Part shown: positions 1-6,508 of the stretch, piece after piece | Layout: each line of letters begins with the position of its first letter | Position numbering within the stretch: position 1 is the stretch's first letter | Origin: Candidatus Neoflavobacterium equi | Lineage (GTDB): Bacteria > Bacteroidota > Bacteroidia > Flavobacteriales > Flavobacteriaceae | Direction: 5' to 3' | Length of the DNA stretch: 9,515 nucleotides | Assembly: GCA_018065745.1 (NCBI GenBank) | Contig: JAGHSS010000045.1 | Span: 1-9,515 of the forward strand | Made by a program: the position numbers and the translations under genes | Notes under the pieces: model-generated | What the model was told of the DNA's origin: nothing | Databases searched by the model: none | Seen by the model: the letters and a program-made list of their open reading frames with translations, nothing else

Positions 1-1
1 A

Positions 2-475
2 AAAATAAAAAAAAAATATATTTTAAAAATTTTTTTAATTTTCATGTTGACGTTCACTTTAAGTGGATTTGCTTTTCCAAAATTGAAAAGCTTAAACAAT
101 GTGCAAGCTACAAATGATACCATCAGAAAATTAGCTGTGGATAGTTTGTTAGCAGATAATACCAATTACAAGCCGTACAAAAACAGTGCGCACGCCTCTT
201 ATTATCACGATAAGTTTAATGGTAGAAAAACAGCTAGTGGTAAGAAATTCAGCAATAATGAATTTACTGCTGCTCATAAAAATTTACCTTTTGGTACAAA
301 GGTTCGTGTAACCAACCCTAAAAACAAAAAATCTGTAGTTGTAACTATAACTGATAGAGGTCCGTTTGTCAAAGGACGCGAGATTGATCTGTCTAAAAGA
401 GCTTTCAAAGAAATAGCACAAGCAGGCCAAGGAGTCATGCATGTGGTAATAGAAAGATTAGACACACTAGATTAG
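2..475 (+). CDS. RlpA-like septal ring / double-psi beta-barrel protein, 5' end cut by window edge
   Basis: This is a probably secreted cell-envelope protein of the RlpA family; known members bind or cleave glycan strands of denuded peptidoglycan at division sites. Numbered from the ATG at 44, the barrel spans about residues 49-139, with ASYY (51-54), the TASG turn (63-66), AAH (76-78), LPFGT (81-85), DRGPF (104-108) and EIDLS (113-117). No SPOR domain follows, so this is a short form. The frame stays open to base 2. The codons before ATG 44 read KIKKKYILKIFLIF, a basic stretch then a hydrophobic one, so the start probably lies upstream of the window and ATG 44 falls inside a signal peptide. 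Cleavage could follow SGFA. The Glu usual after TASG is Lys67 here. The family call is firm; the start and enzymatic activity are not. Confidence 0.85.
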   Translation, partial: KIKKKYILKIFLIFMLTFTLSGFAFPKLKSLNNVQATNDTIRKLAVDSLLADNTNYKPYKNSAHASYYHDKFNGRKTASGKKFSNNEFTAAHKNLPFGTKVRVTNPKNKKSVVVTITDRGPFVKGREIDLSKRAFKEIAQAGQGVMHVVIERLDTLD

Positions 476-494
476 ATTTTTTGGGAACGCATTC

Positions 495-529
495 AAAAAA
501 AAGCCACTTCTTTATGAAGTGGCTTTTTT
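495..529. terminator. Bidirectional intrinsic terminator between the RlpA-like and CYTH genes
   Basis: A perfect 8-bp stem GCCACTTC/GAAGTGGC (503-510 with 516-523) encloses the loop TTTAT. It is flanked by eight A on the left (495-502) and six T on the right (524-529), so it has a T-run after the hairpin on either strand. It lies 19 nt past the RlpA-like stop. The last codons of the CYTH gene form its right side, and the CYTH stop codon lies in the loop. Confidence 0.85.
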
Positions 530-973
530 ACTTAAATAGGAATTGTAATATCTTAAATCTCCTGTTACTTCTTTACCCAACCAAGTTGGAAGTGTTACCT
601 TTTGATCCTCACTTTCCAATTCAATCTCTGCAAGTATCAGTCCTTTGTGTTGTCCTTCAAAAATGTCTATTTCAAAATTTTGTCCTTCAAAATTCACTTC
701 ATAACGTGTTTTTTCAATCAGACCTAATTCACATAACGGCATTAATTGTTCTGCTTCTTCCACGGTGATTTCTTTTTCCCATTCAAATCTGCTCAACCCA
801 TTTTCTGATGATTTGCCTTTGATGGTCAAAAAGCCTTTGCTGCCTTTAATGCGCACTCTTACTGTTCTTAAAGGGTCAGAATTTAGATATCCTTGAACAA
901 TTCTGGTGTTTTTATGTGCTAACTCAACAAATTTGGTGTTGTCAACTAAAAACTTACGTTCAATTTCCTGCAT
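512..973 (-). CDS. CYTH domain protein (triphosphate tunnel metalloenzyme family)
   Basis: This is a small cytosolic enzyme of the CYTH/triphosphate tunnel metalloenzyme superfamily. Bacterial single-domain members of this length hydrolyse inorganic tripolyphosphate or other triphosphates with Mg2+ or Mn2+; the substrate here cannot be read from sequence. The signature EIERKFLV is at residues 3-10 (ExExK). It is followed by alternating basic and acidic strand residues that would line the tunnel: R39, R41, K52, E64 and E66, K88 and R90, E101 and D103, and E116, E118 and E120. The 153 residues cover the whole domain with no fusion. The start is the ATG just before QEIERKF, where family members begin. 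The gene is convergent with the RlpA-like gene, divergent from the membrane protein at 1052, and ends inside the shared terminator. A 13-bp direct repeat encodes FEGQ twice. Confidence 0.88.
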   Translation of the reverse strand: MQEIERKFLVDNTKFVELAHKNTRIVQGYLNSDPLRTVRVRIKGSKGFLTIKGKSSENGLSRFEWEKEITVEEAEQLMPLCELGLIEKTRYEVNFEGQNFEIDIFEGQHKGLILAEIELESEDQKVTLPTWLGKEVTGDLRYYNSYLSKKATS

Positions 974-1002
974 TTCCTTTTTCTTTTTTTTAATTTAGTA
1001 GC

Positions 1003-1025
1003 AAGTTAGTGAAATATTCTAACTT
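1003..1025. promoter_or_regulatory. Inverted repeat in the divergent intergenic region
   Basis: AAGTTAG (1003-1009) and CTAACTT (1019-1025) form a perfect 7-bp inverted repeat around a 9-nt AT-rich spacer. It sits in the 78-nt gap between the divergent CYTH gene and the large membrane-protein gene, about 26 nt before the latter's ATG. The geometry suits a dimeric regulator, but no regulator is known and chance repeats are common in AT-rich DNA. Confidence 0.3.
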
Positions 1026-1051
1026 CTATCAATTAAGCGCATCAATAGGAT

Positions 1052-3100
1052 ATGAGATTAAGACACCAAATTACAAGAATTACCTCCCTTGAAAATTTAT
1101 TTGAAAAGTATTTCAATGAAGATTCCCTACATGTTGGGGATGAGATGTATTTTCTTGTGGATTTAGTTCATTTGTTCAGACCTAATAATCCGGATGCATA
1201 CCATATTGTTTCCATCCACAAATTGTTGGAATACTTAAAGTCAAATCCTTCCCATAAAGAGAAATTCATTCACTATTTAAAATTGGTTTTCACGCACAGA
1301 AAGTTTTCTGATTTTTTGGCTGATGCTGGTATTTTAAAAGATTCTGATTTCCTTTATGAGGTTAAAAAGAGACTCTTTGCTCAAATACTTCCGGAACAAC
1401 CGGCGTCTCATACTTTAGAATACATTTTAAGTCAAGTGTTTTATAAAAAGTCAGATGCAAAATGGGTAAGTAAAATTCCAAAGGAAGAGTTTTATGAGCT
1501 TTTTGATCTCTTGGACCTGGGTTCTTTTTACAAGGATGTGAAAGAATTTTCATTGGTGTCTGAGGTAACTACTGCGTTAAGTGTGATTTCACAACGTGTT
1601 AGTGGTAGGGTTATGGAGCGTGATGTTTTAAAGATGGTGCCTGAATATGACCATTTTGAAAGTCCGTTTGTTGCTTTTGAAAAAGAATTATTGCGCATTA
1701 TCCACAACATTAGAATGTACAAGCCTCACAGTTTTTCTTCTAATGAAGAGGCTTATGGGAAAATACACAACCTCTATATTGAATGTGAAAAGTTTGTAAC
1801 CACTGCTTTTGACAACAGTTCAAAATATGGGATATCACTGAAAGTGAATCAAAATTTATTGAGGATCAAACAGCAGCTCAGAAGAATTAGAGATTTGTTT
1901 GACTTTTTAATTGTCAATAAGGAAGAGGATAAACGCGACAATGTGATCAAGTTGTTTTTGTTGTTGGTGCAGTTTAATTGCTACAAGAACAACGTGAGAC
2001 AGTTGATTGCAGAAAGTACAGAGGTAATCTCTTATGAAATTACCAAACACACGGCAAAAACGGGAGAGACTTACATAACAGAATCTTCTTCAGAATACTG
2101 GAAAATGTTTAGAGCAGCTCTTGGTGGCGGGATGATTGTTGGATTCCTATGTGTTTTTAAGCTGCTGTTGTCAAAGATTGATACCAGTGGTTTTGGTCAC
2201 GCATTTTACTATTCCATGAATTATTCTTTGGGATTCATCGCTATTTATCTGTGTCATTACACCTTGGCAACCAAACAACCTGCCATGACTGCTGCCACCT
2301 TGAGTAATTCTCTAAAAGAATCTCAAAAGCAAAACAAGTCCGTGTTGGTTAAGTACAGTAATTTCGCTTCTTTATTTGCGCGACTTTTCAGATCTCAATT
2401 CATTGCTTTTGTTGGGAATGTGGTCATTGCTTTCCCAGTTTCACTATTGGGGATCTGGCTGCTAGATCTGGCTTTTGATTACAATATTGCCGCAGCAAAA
2501 ACTCAAAAGTTATTGGGTGATTTAGATCCCATCCATTCACCTGCTATTTTTCATGCCAGTATTGCTGGGGTGTTTTTGTTCCTTTCTGGAATCATTTCAG
2601 GTAATGTAGCCAATAAGAACAAACACGAACGTGTATATTATAGAATTCAAGAGAATCCGTTTTTAAAGCTGAGTATAGGTAAGGAACGTTCTGCAAAGAT
2701 TGCCAACTGGTTGGAGAAAAATTGGCCTGGAGTAGTTTCTAATGGTTGGTTTGGAGTTTTCTTGGGAAGTACCGCTTCTATTGGGATCTTCTTGGGTCTG
2801 AACATAGATATTAGACATATTACCTTTGCGTCTGGAAACTTTGCCTTGGGATTGTATGGCAATGGTTTCACTTCTGGATTCTGGACTTACTTCTGGTGTA
2901 TTATGGGAATTGGGTTGATTGGTTTTTTTAATTTTATAGTCAGTTTTTCACTTTCTTTAATTTTGGCTTTCAGATCAAGAAACATTCCGCTGTCAGAATT
3001 GAGATTGCTACACAAGGCCATTTCTAAACAATTTAGAAAGGCTCCTATGACATTTTTCCTTCCGCCAAATAACAAAACTAACATAAAAAAAGAGCTTTAG
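1052..3100 (+). CDS. Polytopic membrane protein of the 'site-specific recombinase' (SpecificRecomb/Gcr) family
   Basis: This 682-residue protein matches, from memory, the family annotated as site-specific recombinase after a gonococcal gene. Residues 1 to about 350 are soluble and probably helical, with many charged residues. From 350 on there are about six hydrophobic segments (roughly 355-374, 386-406, 449-475, 497-517, 563-584 and 612-640), ending in a basic tail. Recalled family motifs are visible: ATKQPAMTAA (406-415) after the second segment, an AGVFLFLSGIISGNVANK-like stretch (505-522), and IDIRHITFASGN (585-596). I see no catalytic motif of tyrosine or serine recombinases. The name is therefore doubtful, and a membrane role is more consistent with the sequence. 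The gene stands alone between a divergent CYTH gene and a convergent NAD(P)-binding gene. Its last codons (KKEL and stop) form part of the terminator. Family membership is fairly sure; function is unknown. Confidence 0.8.
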   Translation: MRLRHQITRITSLENLFEKYFNEDSLHVGDEMYFLVDLVHLFRPNNPDAYHIVSIHKLLEYLKSNPSHKEKFIHYLKLVFTHRKFSDFLADAGILKDSDFLYEVKKRLFAQILPEQPASHTLEYILSQVFYKKSDAKWVSKIPKEEFYELFDLLDLGSFYKDVKEFSLVSEVTTALSVISQRVSGRVMERDVLKMVPEYDHFESPFVAFEKELLRIIHNIRMYKPHSFSSNEEAYGKIHNLYIECEKFVTTAFDNSSKYGISLKVNQNLLRIKQQLRRIRDLFDFLIVNKEEDKRDNVIKLFLLLVQFNCYKNNVRQLIAESTEVISYEITKHTAKTGETYITESSSEYWKMFRAALGGGMIVGFLCVFKLLLSKIDTSGFGHAFYYSMNYSLGFIAIYLCHYTLATKQPAMTAATLSNSLKESQKQNKSVLVKYSNFASLFARLFRSQFIAFVGNVVIAFPVSLLGIWLLDLAFDYNIAAAKTQKLLGDLDPIHSPAIFHASIAGVFLFLSGIISGNVANKNKHERVYYRIQENPFLKLSIGKERSAKIANWLEKNWPGVVSNGWFGVFLGSTASIGIFLGLNIDIRHITFASGNFALGLYGNGFTSGFWTYFWCIMGIGLIGFFNFIVSFSLSLILAFRSRNIPLSELRLLHKAISKQFRKAPMTFFLPPNNKTNIKKEL

Positions 3101-3122
3101 ATTTTTCTAAAGCTCTTTTTTT
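3085..3122. terminator. Bidirectional intrinsic terminator after the membrane-protein gene
   Basis: A perfect 10-bp stem AGAGCTTTAG/CTAAAGCTCT (3091-3100 with 3107-3116) closes a 6-nt loop ATTTTT. Six A precede it (3085-3090) and a T-run follows (3116-3122). The left arm is the end of the membrane-protein coding sequence, including its TAG stop. The hairpin also lies 12 nt past the stop of the convergent gene, so it can end both transcripts. Confidence 0.9.
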
Positions 3123-3134
3123 ATTGGCTACTTG

Positions 3135-3785
3135 TTAGAGGCGTTGTATTTCATCAGATTCGATAATGTTCTTATCATAGCCATTCAGACTTACTTGTAT
3201 CATCTTCTTTGCTAGCAATGCGGTATCAACGGGTTTGTATTTTAAAATTAGATCTTTGAATACCAGATGCAACACGTTCATAAGTGCGGCACTTGCTCTT
3301 TCTGCAAAACGTTTTTCTGTTCTGGGACCCACCAATACTGAAGGTCTAAAAATATAGGTATTGGGTAGGTTTTGTTTCAGCACGTCCCGTTCCATTTCGC
3401 CTTTGATGCGATTGTAAAAGAAACGGCTGTCTTGGTTTGCTCCTATGGATGAAATGACAGCAAATGTGGGAATGTGGTTCTGTTTTGCCAAGGCAGAGAG
3501 TCTTGTTGGGATGCCGTAGTCTATGGCTTTGTAAGCGTCATCATTGGGTGTTTTTTTGCGTGTGGTACCAATGCAACAAAAAAGGAGGTCTCCTTTAATA
3601 GCCGTAGCATACTGTTCCAATGCGTCATAGTCCAAGATGATCTCTTGTACCTTAGATGCATGGTAATCAACTTTTCTCCTGTTGAAAACTTTGATTACCT
3701 CAATCTTTTCCTCGGTTTGCAATTGTGATATTAATTGTTTGCCTGTCAGTCCTGTACCTCCAAATACCAAAGCTGTTAATCCCAT
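3135..3785 (-). CDS. NAD(P)-binding Rossmann protein, TIP30/HTATIP2-like atypical short-chain dehydrogenase
   Basis: This is a soluble nucleotide-binding protein of the NAD(P)H-binding/NmrA-like atypical SDR group, 216 residues from the chosen ATG. The N-terminal fold carries GGTGLTG (9-15), the dinucleotide-binding glycine motif. Next come FCCIGTTR (69-76), ISSIGAN (111-117), a YNRIK motif (Y124xxxK128) matching the SDR Tyr/Lys pair, and FRPSVLVGPR (146-155). The order and wording of these blocks closely resemble TIP30/HTATIP2. The substrate is unknown. The open frame extends four codons upstream to a TTG at 3797, but the ATG at 3785 directly precedes the first strand (GLTALVFGGTG) and follows an A-rich stretch, so I chose it. 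Only 33 nt separate it from divergent dinB. The gene is convergent with the membrane protein and shares its terminator. Confidence 0.82.
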   Translation of the reverse strand: MGLTALVFGGTGLTGKQLISQLQTEEKIEVIKVFNRRKVDYHASKVQEIILDYDALEQYATAIKGDLLFCCIGTTRKKTPNDDAYKAIDYGIPTRLSALAKQNHIPTFAVISSIGANQDSRFFYNRIKGEMERDVLKQNLPNTYIFRPSVLVGPRTEKRFAERASAALMNVLHLVFKDLILKYKPVDTALLAKKMIQVSLNGYDKNIIESDEIQRL

Positions 3786-3807
3786 GTTTTTTTTCAACTA
3801 ATATATG

Positions 3808-3815
3808 TAATTTTG
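3808..3815 (+). promoter_or_regulatory. Possible Bacteroidota -7 promoter box for dinB
   Basis: TAATTTTG is an exact match to the TANNTTTG -7 element known for the primary sigma factor of Bacteroidota. No TTG -33 element is visible at the usual spacing. The box ends 3 nt before the dinB ATG, so transcription would begin at or next to the start codon and give a leaderless or nearly leaderless mRNA. The 33-nt gap leaves little room for any other promoter. Confidence 0.4.
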
Positions 3816-3818
3816 TGT

Positions 3819-4907
3819 ATGGAATTCAAAGAAGCGACCCGCAAAATCATACACGTTGATATGGATGCATTTTATGCGTCTGTGGAGCAGCTGGACAATC
3901 CAGAGTTGCGTGGGAAGCCTTTGGCTGTTGGGGGGGCTGAAAACCGCGGTGTGGTTTGCACAGCGAGTTATGAAGCCCGGAAGTTTGGGGTAAGATCTGC
4001 CATATCTGGCAGTTTGGCCAAAAAATTGTGTCCTGAGTTGATATTTGTTCCGTGTAGGTTTGATCGGTACCGGGAGCTTTCAAAAAAGATTCACAAGATT
4101 TTTTATGAGTATACTGATTTGGTAGAACCGTTGTCATTGGACGAGGCTTATTTGGATGTAACCCACAACAAAAAGGGGATTGACAGTGCGTCACGAATTG
4201 CGAGAGAAATCAGAACACGTATTTTTGAAGAGACTGGGTTAACGGCTTCTGCTGGAATATCTGTCAATAAATTTGTCGCTAAGGTGGCAAGTGACATCAA
4301 CAAACCAAACGGTCAAAAAACCATAAATCCAGAGGAGGTTATTGGTTTTTTAGAAGCTTTGGACATCAAAAAGTTTTATGGTATTGGTGCCAAGACGGCA
4401 GAGCGTATGTACCAATTTGGAATTTACACGGGAGCCGATTTAAAAACAAAGACTTTGGAATTTTTGGAACAGCACTTTGGAAAGAGTGGGGGACATTATT
4501 ATTATATTGTTCGCGGGGTTCATGAAAGTCCAGTTCAGGTAAATCGGACGGTTAAATCTGTGGGTGCTGAACGAACGTTTGACGTGAATTTGTCATCTGA
4601 AGTATTTTTGATGGAGCGTTTACAACACATTGCTCAGGAATTGAACAACCGTTTAAAGAAGCATAAATTGGCTGGTAAAACAGTGACGCTAAAGATCAAG
4701 TACTCTGACTTTTCTCAGACCACCCGTTCCAAGACATTGCCTTATTTCATCTCTGACAAAAGTTTGATTATGGAGGCTGCAGAAGATTTGTTGTATCAAG
4801 AAGAGCTGAAGGATTCTGTGCGTTTGGTTGGGTTAACTTTGTCAAATTTAAACAATGAAAAGAAAGAAGGTCCAACGTCCATACAATTGAAGTTTGACTT
4901 TAAATAA
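3819..4907 (+). CDS. dinB: DNA polymerase IV (Y-family translesion polymerase)
   Basis: This error-prone DNA polymerase copies past damaged template bases and adds nucleotides without proofreading. From ATG 3819 it has 362 residues, the usual length. The palm motif HVDMDAFYASVE starts at 12, with catalytic Asp14 and probable steric-gate Tyr19. SLDEAYLD (106-113) supplies Asp108 and Glu109, and TASAGISVNKFVAK (142-155) is the conserved fingers/palm block. A helix-hairpin-helix thumb segment (KKFYGIGAKTAERM, 184-197) and a little-finger domain (about 240-345) follow. The C-terminus QLKFDF (356-361) resembles a beta-clamp-binding motif. An upstream in-frame TTG at 3813 is less likely than this ATG. 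A run of seven G (3930-3936) encodes part of VGGA. The gene is divergent from the TIP30-like gene and convergent with pyk. No LexA-type box was recognised. Confidence 0.95.
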   Translation: MEFKEATRKIIHVDMDAFYASVEQLDNPELRGKPLAVGGAENRGVVCTASYEARKFGVRSAISGSLAKKLCPELIFVPCRFDRYRELSKKIHKIFYEYTDLVEPLSLDEAYLDVTHNKKGIDSASRIAREIRTRIFEETGLTASAGISVNKFVAKVASDINKPNGQKTINPEEVIGFLEALDIKKFYGIGAKTAERMYQFGIYTGADLKTKTLEFLEQHFGKSGGHYYYIVRGVHESPVQVNRTVKSVGAERTFDVNLSSEVFLMERLQHIAQELNNRLKKHKLAGKTVTLKIKYSDFSQTTRSKTLPYFISDKSLIMEAAEDLLYQEELKDSVRLVGLTLSNLNNEKKEGPTSIQLKFDFK

Positions 4908-4909
4908 AT

Positions 4910-4950
4910 AAAAAAGGATCACTTAATGATTTAAGTGATCCTTTTTTTTT
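4910..4950. terminator. Intrinsic terminator of dinB
   Basis: A perfect 11-bp stem GGATCACTTAA/TTAAGTGATCC (4916-4926 with 4931-4941) closes the tetraloop TGAT. It is followed by nine T (4942-4950) and preceded by six A (4910-4915). It begins 2 nt after the dinB stop. It is strong on the + strand and could also act on leftward transcripts that pass pyk. Confidence 0.93.
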
Positions 4951-4984
4951 ATGTGATTTATGTAATTGGAAGTGCCTTGCGTTA

Positions 4985-5069
4985 GGGGTTGAAGCGGCAT
5001 CCTTTTTTTAACTGGCTTTAGCCTTTAAAAAAAGATACAGCGGAAAACCCGGCCTGAAGGGCAACGCCC
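4985..5069. repeat. Structured extragenic element between dinB and pyk, probably a flavobacterial repeat family
   Basis: This block fills most of the gap between the dinB terminator and the pyk stop. Nested complementary segments can be seen: GGGTT (4986-4990) with AACCC (5046-5050); TTTTTTTAA (5003-5011) with TTAAAAAAA (5025-5033); and GGC (5014-5016) with GCC (5021-5023) around the loop TTTA. The segments AGCGGCATCC (4993-5002) and GATACAGCGGA (5034-5044) face each other across the fold as a large internal loop. A small hairpin GGGC-AAC-GCCC (5059-5069) follows. From memory, blocks with AGCGGCATCC then a GATA(T/C)AGCGGA half recur between genes in Flavobacterium and relatives; I could not verify this. 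On the minus strand it lies directly after pyk and may serve as its 3' end structure. Confidence 0.55.
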
Positions 5070-5075
5070 AAAATA

Positions 5076-6506
5076 TTATTCTATTTCAGAGATGCGCAAC
5101 GTGTTAACCATTCCTTTATTGGCTACCGGCATTGCAGCAAGGTTGACTAACATATCACCTTTGTTTACAAAACCTTTGATTTTTGAAATGTTGTTAATGT
5201 CGTCAATGGTGTCATCTGTGCTGGCGTGTTTGTCATAGTATAACGCGGACACACCCCAAAGTAAATTCAATTGCGTAACCATGTTTTTGTTAGAGGTAAA
5301 CACCAAAATATGCGCGTTTGGTCTCCAGGCAGAAACTTGGAATGCAGTATAGCCACTATTGGTCAACGTGGTGATGGCTTTGGCGTCAATTTCATTGGCG
5401 ATCAAGGCTGCATGATGACAAATATTTTTGGTGATATATCTGTTTGTTTTGATTTGAATTTGGTTCTGTGGCACCTGAATTAACGGGGAATCTTCCACAC
5501 TTTTGATGATATTTGACATGGTTCTGATCACCTGTACTGGATAATTTCCAACAGAGGTTTCTCCAGATAACATCACGGCATCAGCTCCGTCCATTACAGA
5601 GTTTGCAACGTCGTTTACTTCAGCTCTTGTCGGTGTTAAAGAGGTGATCATCGTCTCCATCATTTGGGTAGCTATGATTACTGGGATACGCGCAGTTTTT
5701 GCACGGTAAACAAGTTTTTTCTGAATTAACGGTACTTCTTCTGCAGGGATTTCAACTCCAAGATCTCCACGAGCAACCATCAAACCGTCGCAAAAAGCAA
5801 CAATCTTATCTATATTTTCTACAGCTTCTGGTTTTTCGATTTTGGCTATGATCGGAATTTTATGATCTCCGTGTTTTGCAATCAAATCTTGTAAATCTTC
5901 TAAATCTTTTGATGTTCTAACAAAAGATAAAGCAATCCAATCCACATTGTTTTCAATGGCAAAAATGGCGTCTTTAATGTCTTTTTCAGTAAGAGCAGGT
6001 AGTGAAACTTTTGTATTTGGAAGGTTAACTCCTTTTTTAGAGCGCAATGGTCCTCCTTGAATAACAACGGTTTTAACTTCTGTTTTTTTGTCTGTTTCCA
6101 ACACTTGGAAAATCAATTTCCCGTCGTCCAACAAGATGCGTTCTCCTGCATTAACGTCGTTTGGAAACTGTTTGTAATTCATATAAACTTTCTCTGCAGT
6201 ACCCAAAACGTCTTCTGCAGTAGTGAAGTTTACAATGTCACCTGGGTTGACAACAATGTCCTCCTTCATCACGCCAACGCGTAATTTAGGACCTTGAAGA
6301 TCTGCCAAAATGGTGGTGTTATAATTAAATTCATCATTCAAAGAGCGAATGATGTCAATTTTTTCTTTTACATCTTTGTAATCTGCGTGTGAGAAATTGA
6401 TTCTGAAAACGTTAACTCCCGCATCAATCATATCTTTTATCACTTCTCTAGTACTGCAAGCAGGCCCTAGGGTAGCAACAATTTTTGTTTTTTTTCTGTT
6501 TAACAT
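5076..6506 (-). CDS. pyk: Pyruvate kinase
   Basis: This cytosolic glycolytic enzyme converts phosphoenolpyruvate and ADP to pyruvate and ATP. The 476-residue chain is the standard length without the extra C-terminal PEP-utiliser domain. Visible motifs are TKIVATLGPA (7-16), FRINFSH (34-40; Arg35, Asn37, Ser39), ADLQGPKLR (68-76), the B-domain region about 77-170, IAKIEKPEA (220-228; Lys222, Glu224 as metal ligand), ARGDLGVEIP (245-254; Asp248), ATQMMETM (279-286; Thr280), and the PTRAEVNDVAN to MLSGETSVG block (292-320). Lys74 stands where potassium-dependent enzymes carry Glu, so potassium independence is predicted. It is last in the leftward gene run. Its ATG lies 2 nt after the stop of the IPExxxVDY gene, which suggests coupled translation. 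The structured element at 4985-5069 follows its stop. Confidence 0.97.
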   Translation of the reverse strand: MLNRKKTKIVATLGPACSTREVIKDMIDAGVNVFRINFSHADYKDVKEKIDIIRSLNDEFNYNTTILADLQGPKLRVGVMKEDIVVNPGDIVNFTTAEDVLGTAEKVYMNYKQFPNDVNAGERILLDDGKLIFQVLETDKKTEVKTVVIQGGPLRSKKGVNLPNTKVSLPALTEKDIKDAIFAIENNVDWIALSFVRTSKDLEDLQDLIAKHGDHKIPIIAKIEKPEAVENIDKIVAFCDGLMVARGDLGVEIPAEEVPLIQKKLVYRAKTARIPVIIATQMMETMITSLTPTRAEVNDVANSVMDGADAVMLSGETSVGNYPVQVIRTMSNIIKSVEDSPLIQVPQNQIQIKTNRYITKNICHHAALIANEIDAKAITTLTNSGYTAFQVSAWRPNAHILVFTSNKNMVTQLNLLWGVSALYYDKHASTDDTIDDINNISKIKGFVNKGDMLVNLAAMPVANKGMVNTLRISEIE

Positions 6507-6508
6507 TT

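Noticed and set aside
991..998. TAATTTAG as a promoter box for the membrane-protein gene
   Set aside because: It has one mismatch to TANNTTTG and no -33 element.
3786..3797. Upstream TTG start for the TIP30-like gene
   Set aside because: The ATG at 3785 sits directly before the first Rossmann strand; TTG starts are rare in this group.
3813..3818. Upstream TTG start for dinB
   Set aside because: It overlaps the TANNTTTG box and adds only two residues; the ATG at 3819 is preferred.
3847..4194. 115-codon open frame antisense to dinB
   Set aside because: It lies wholly within dinB catalytic coding sequence and its protein is low-complexity with no domain resemblance.
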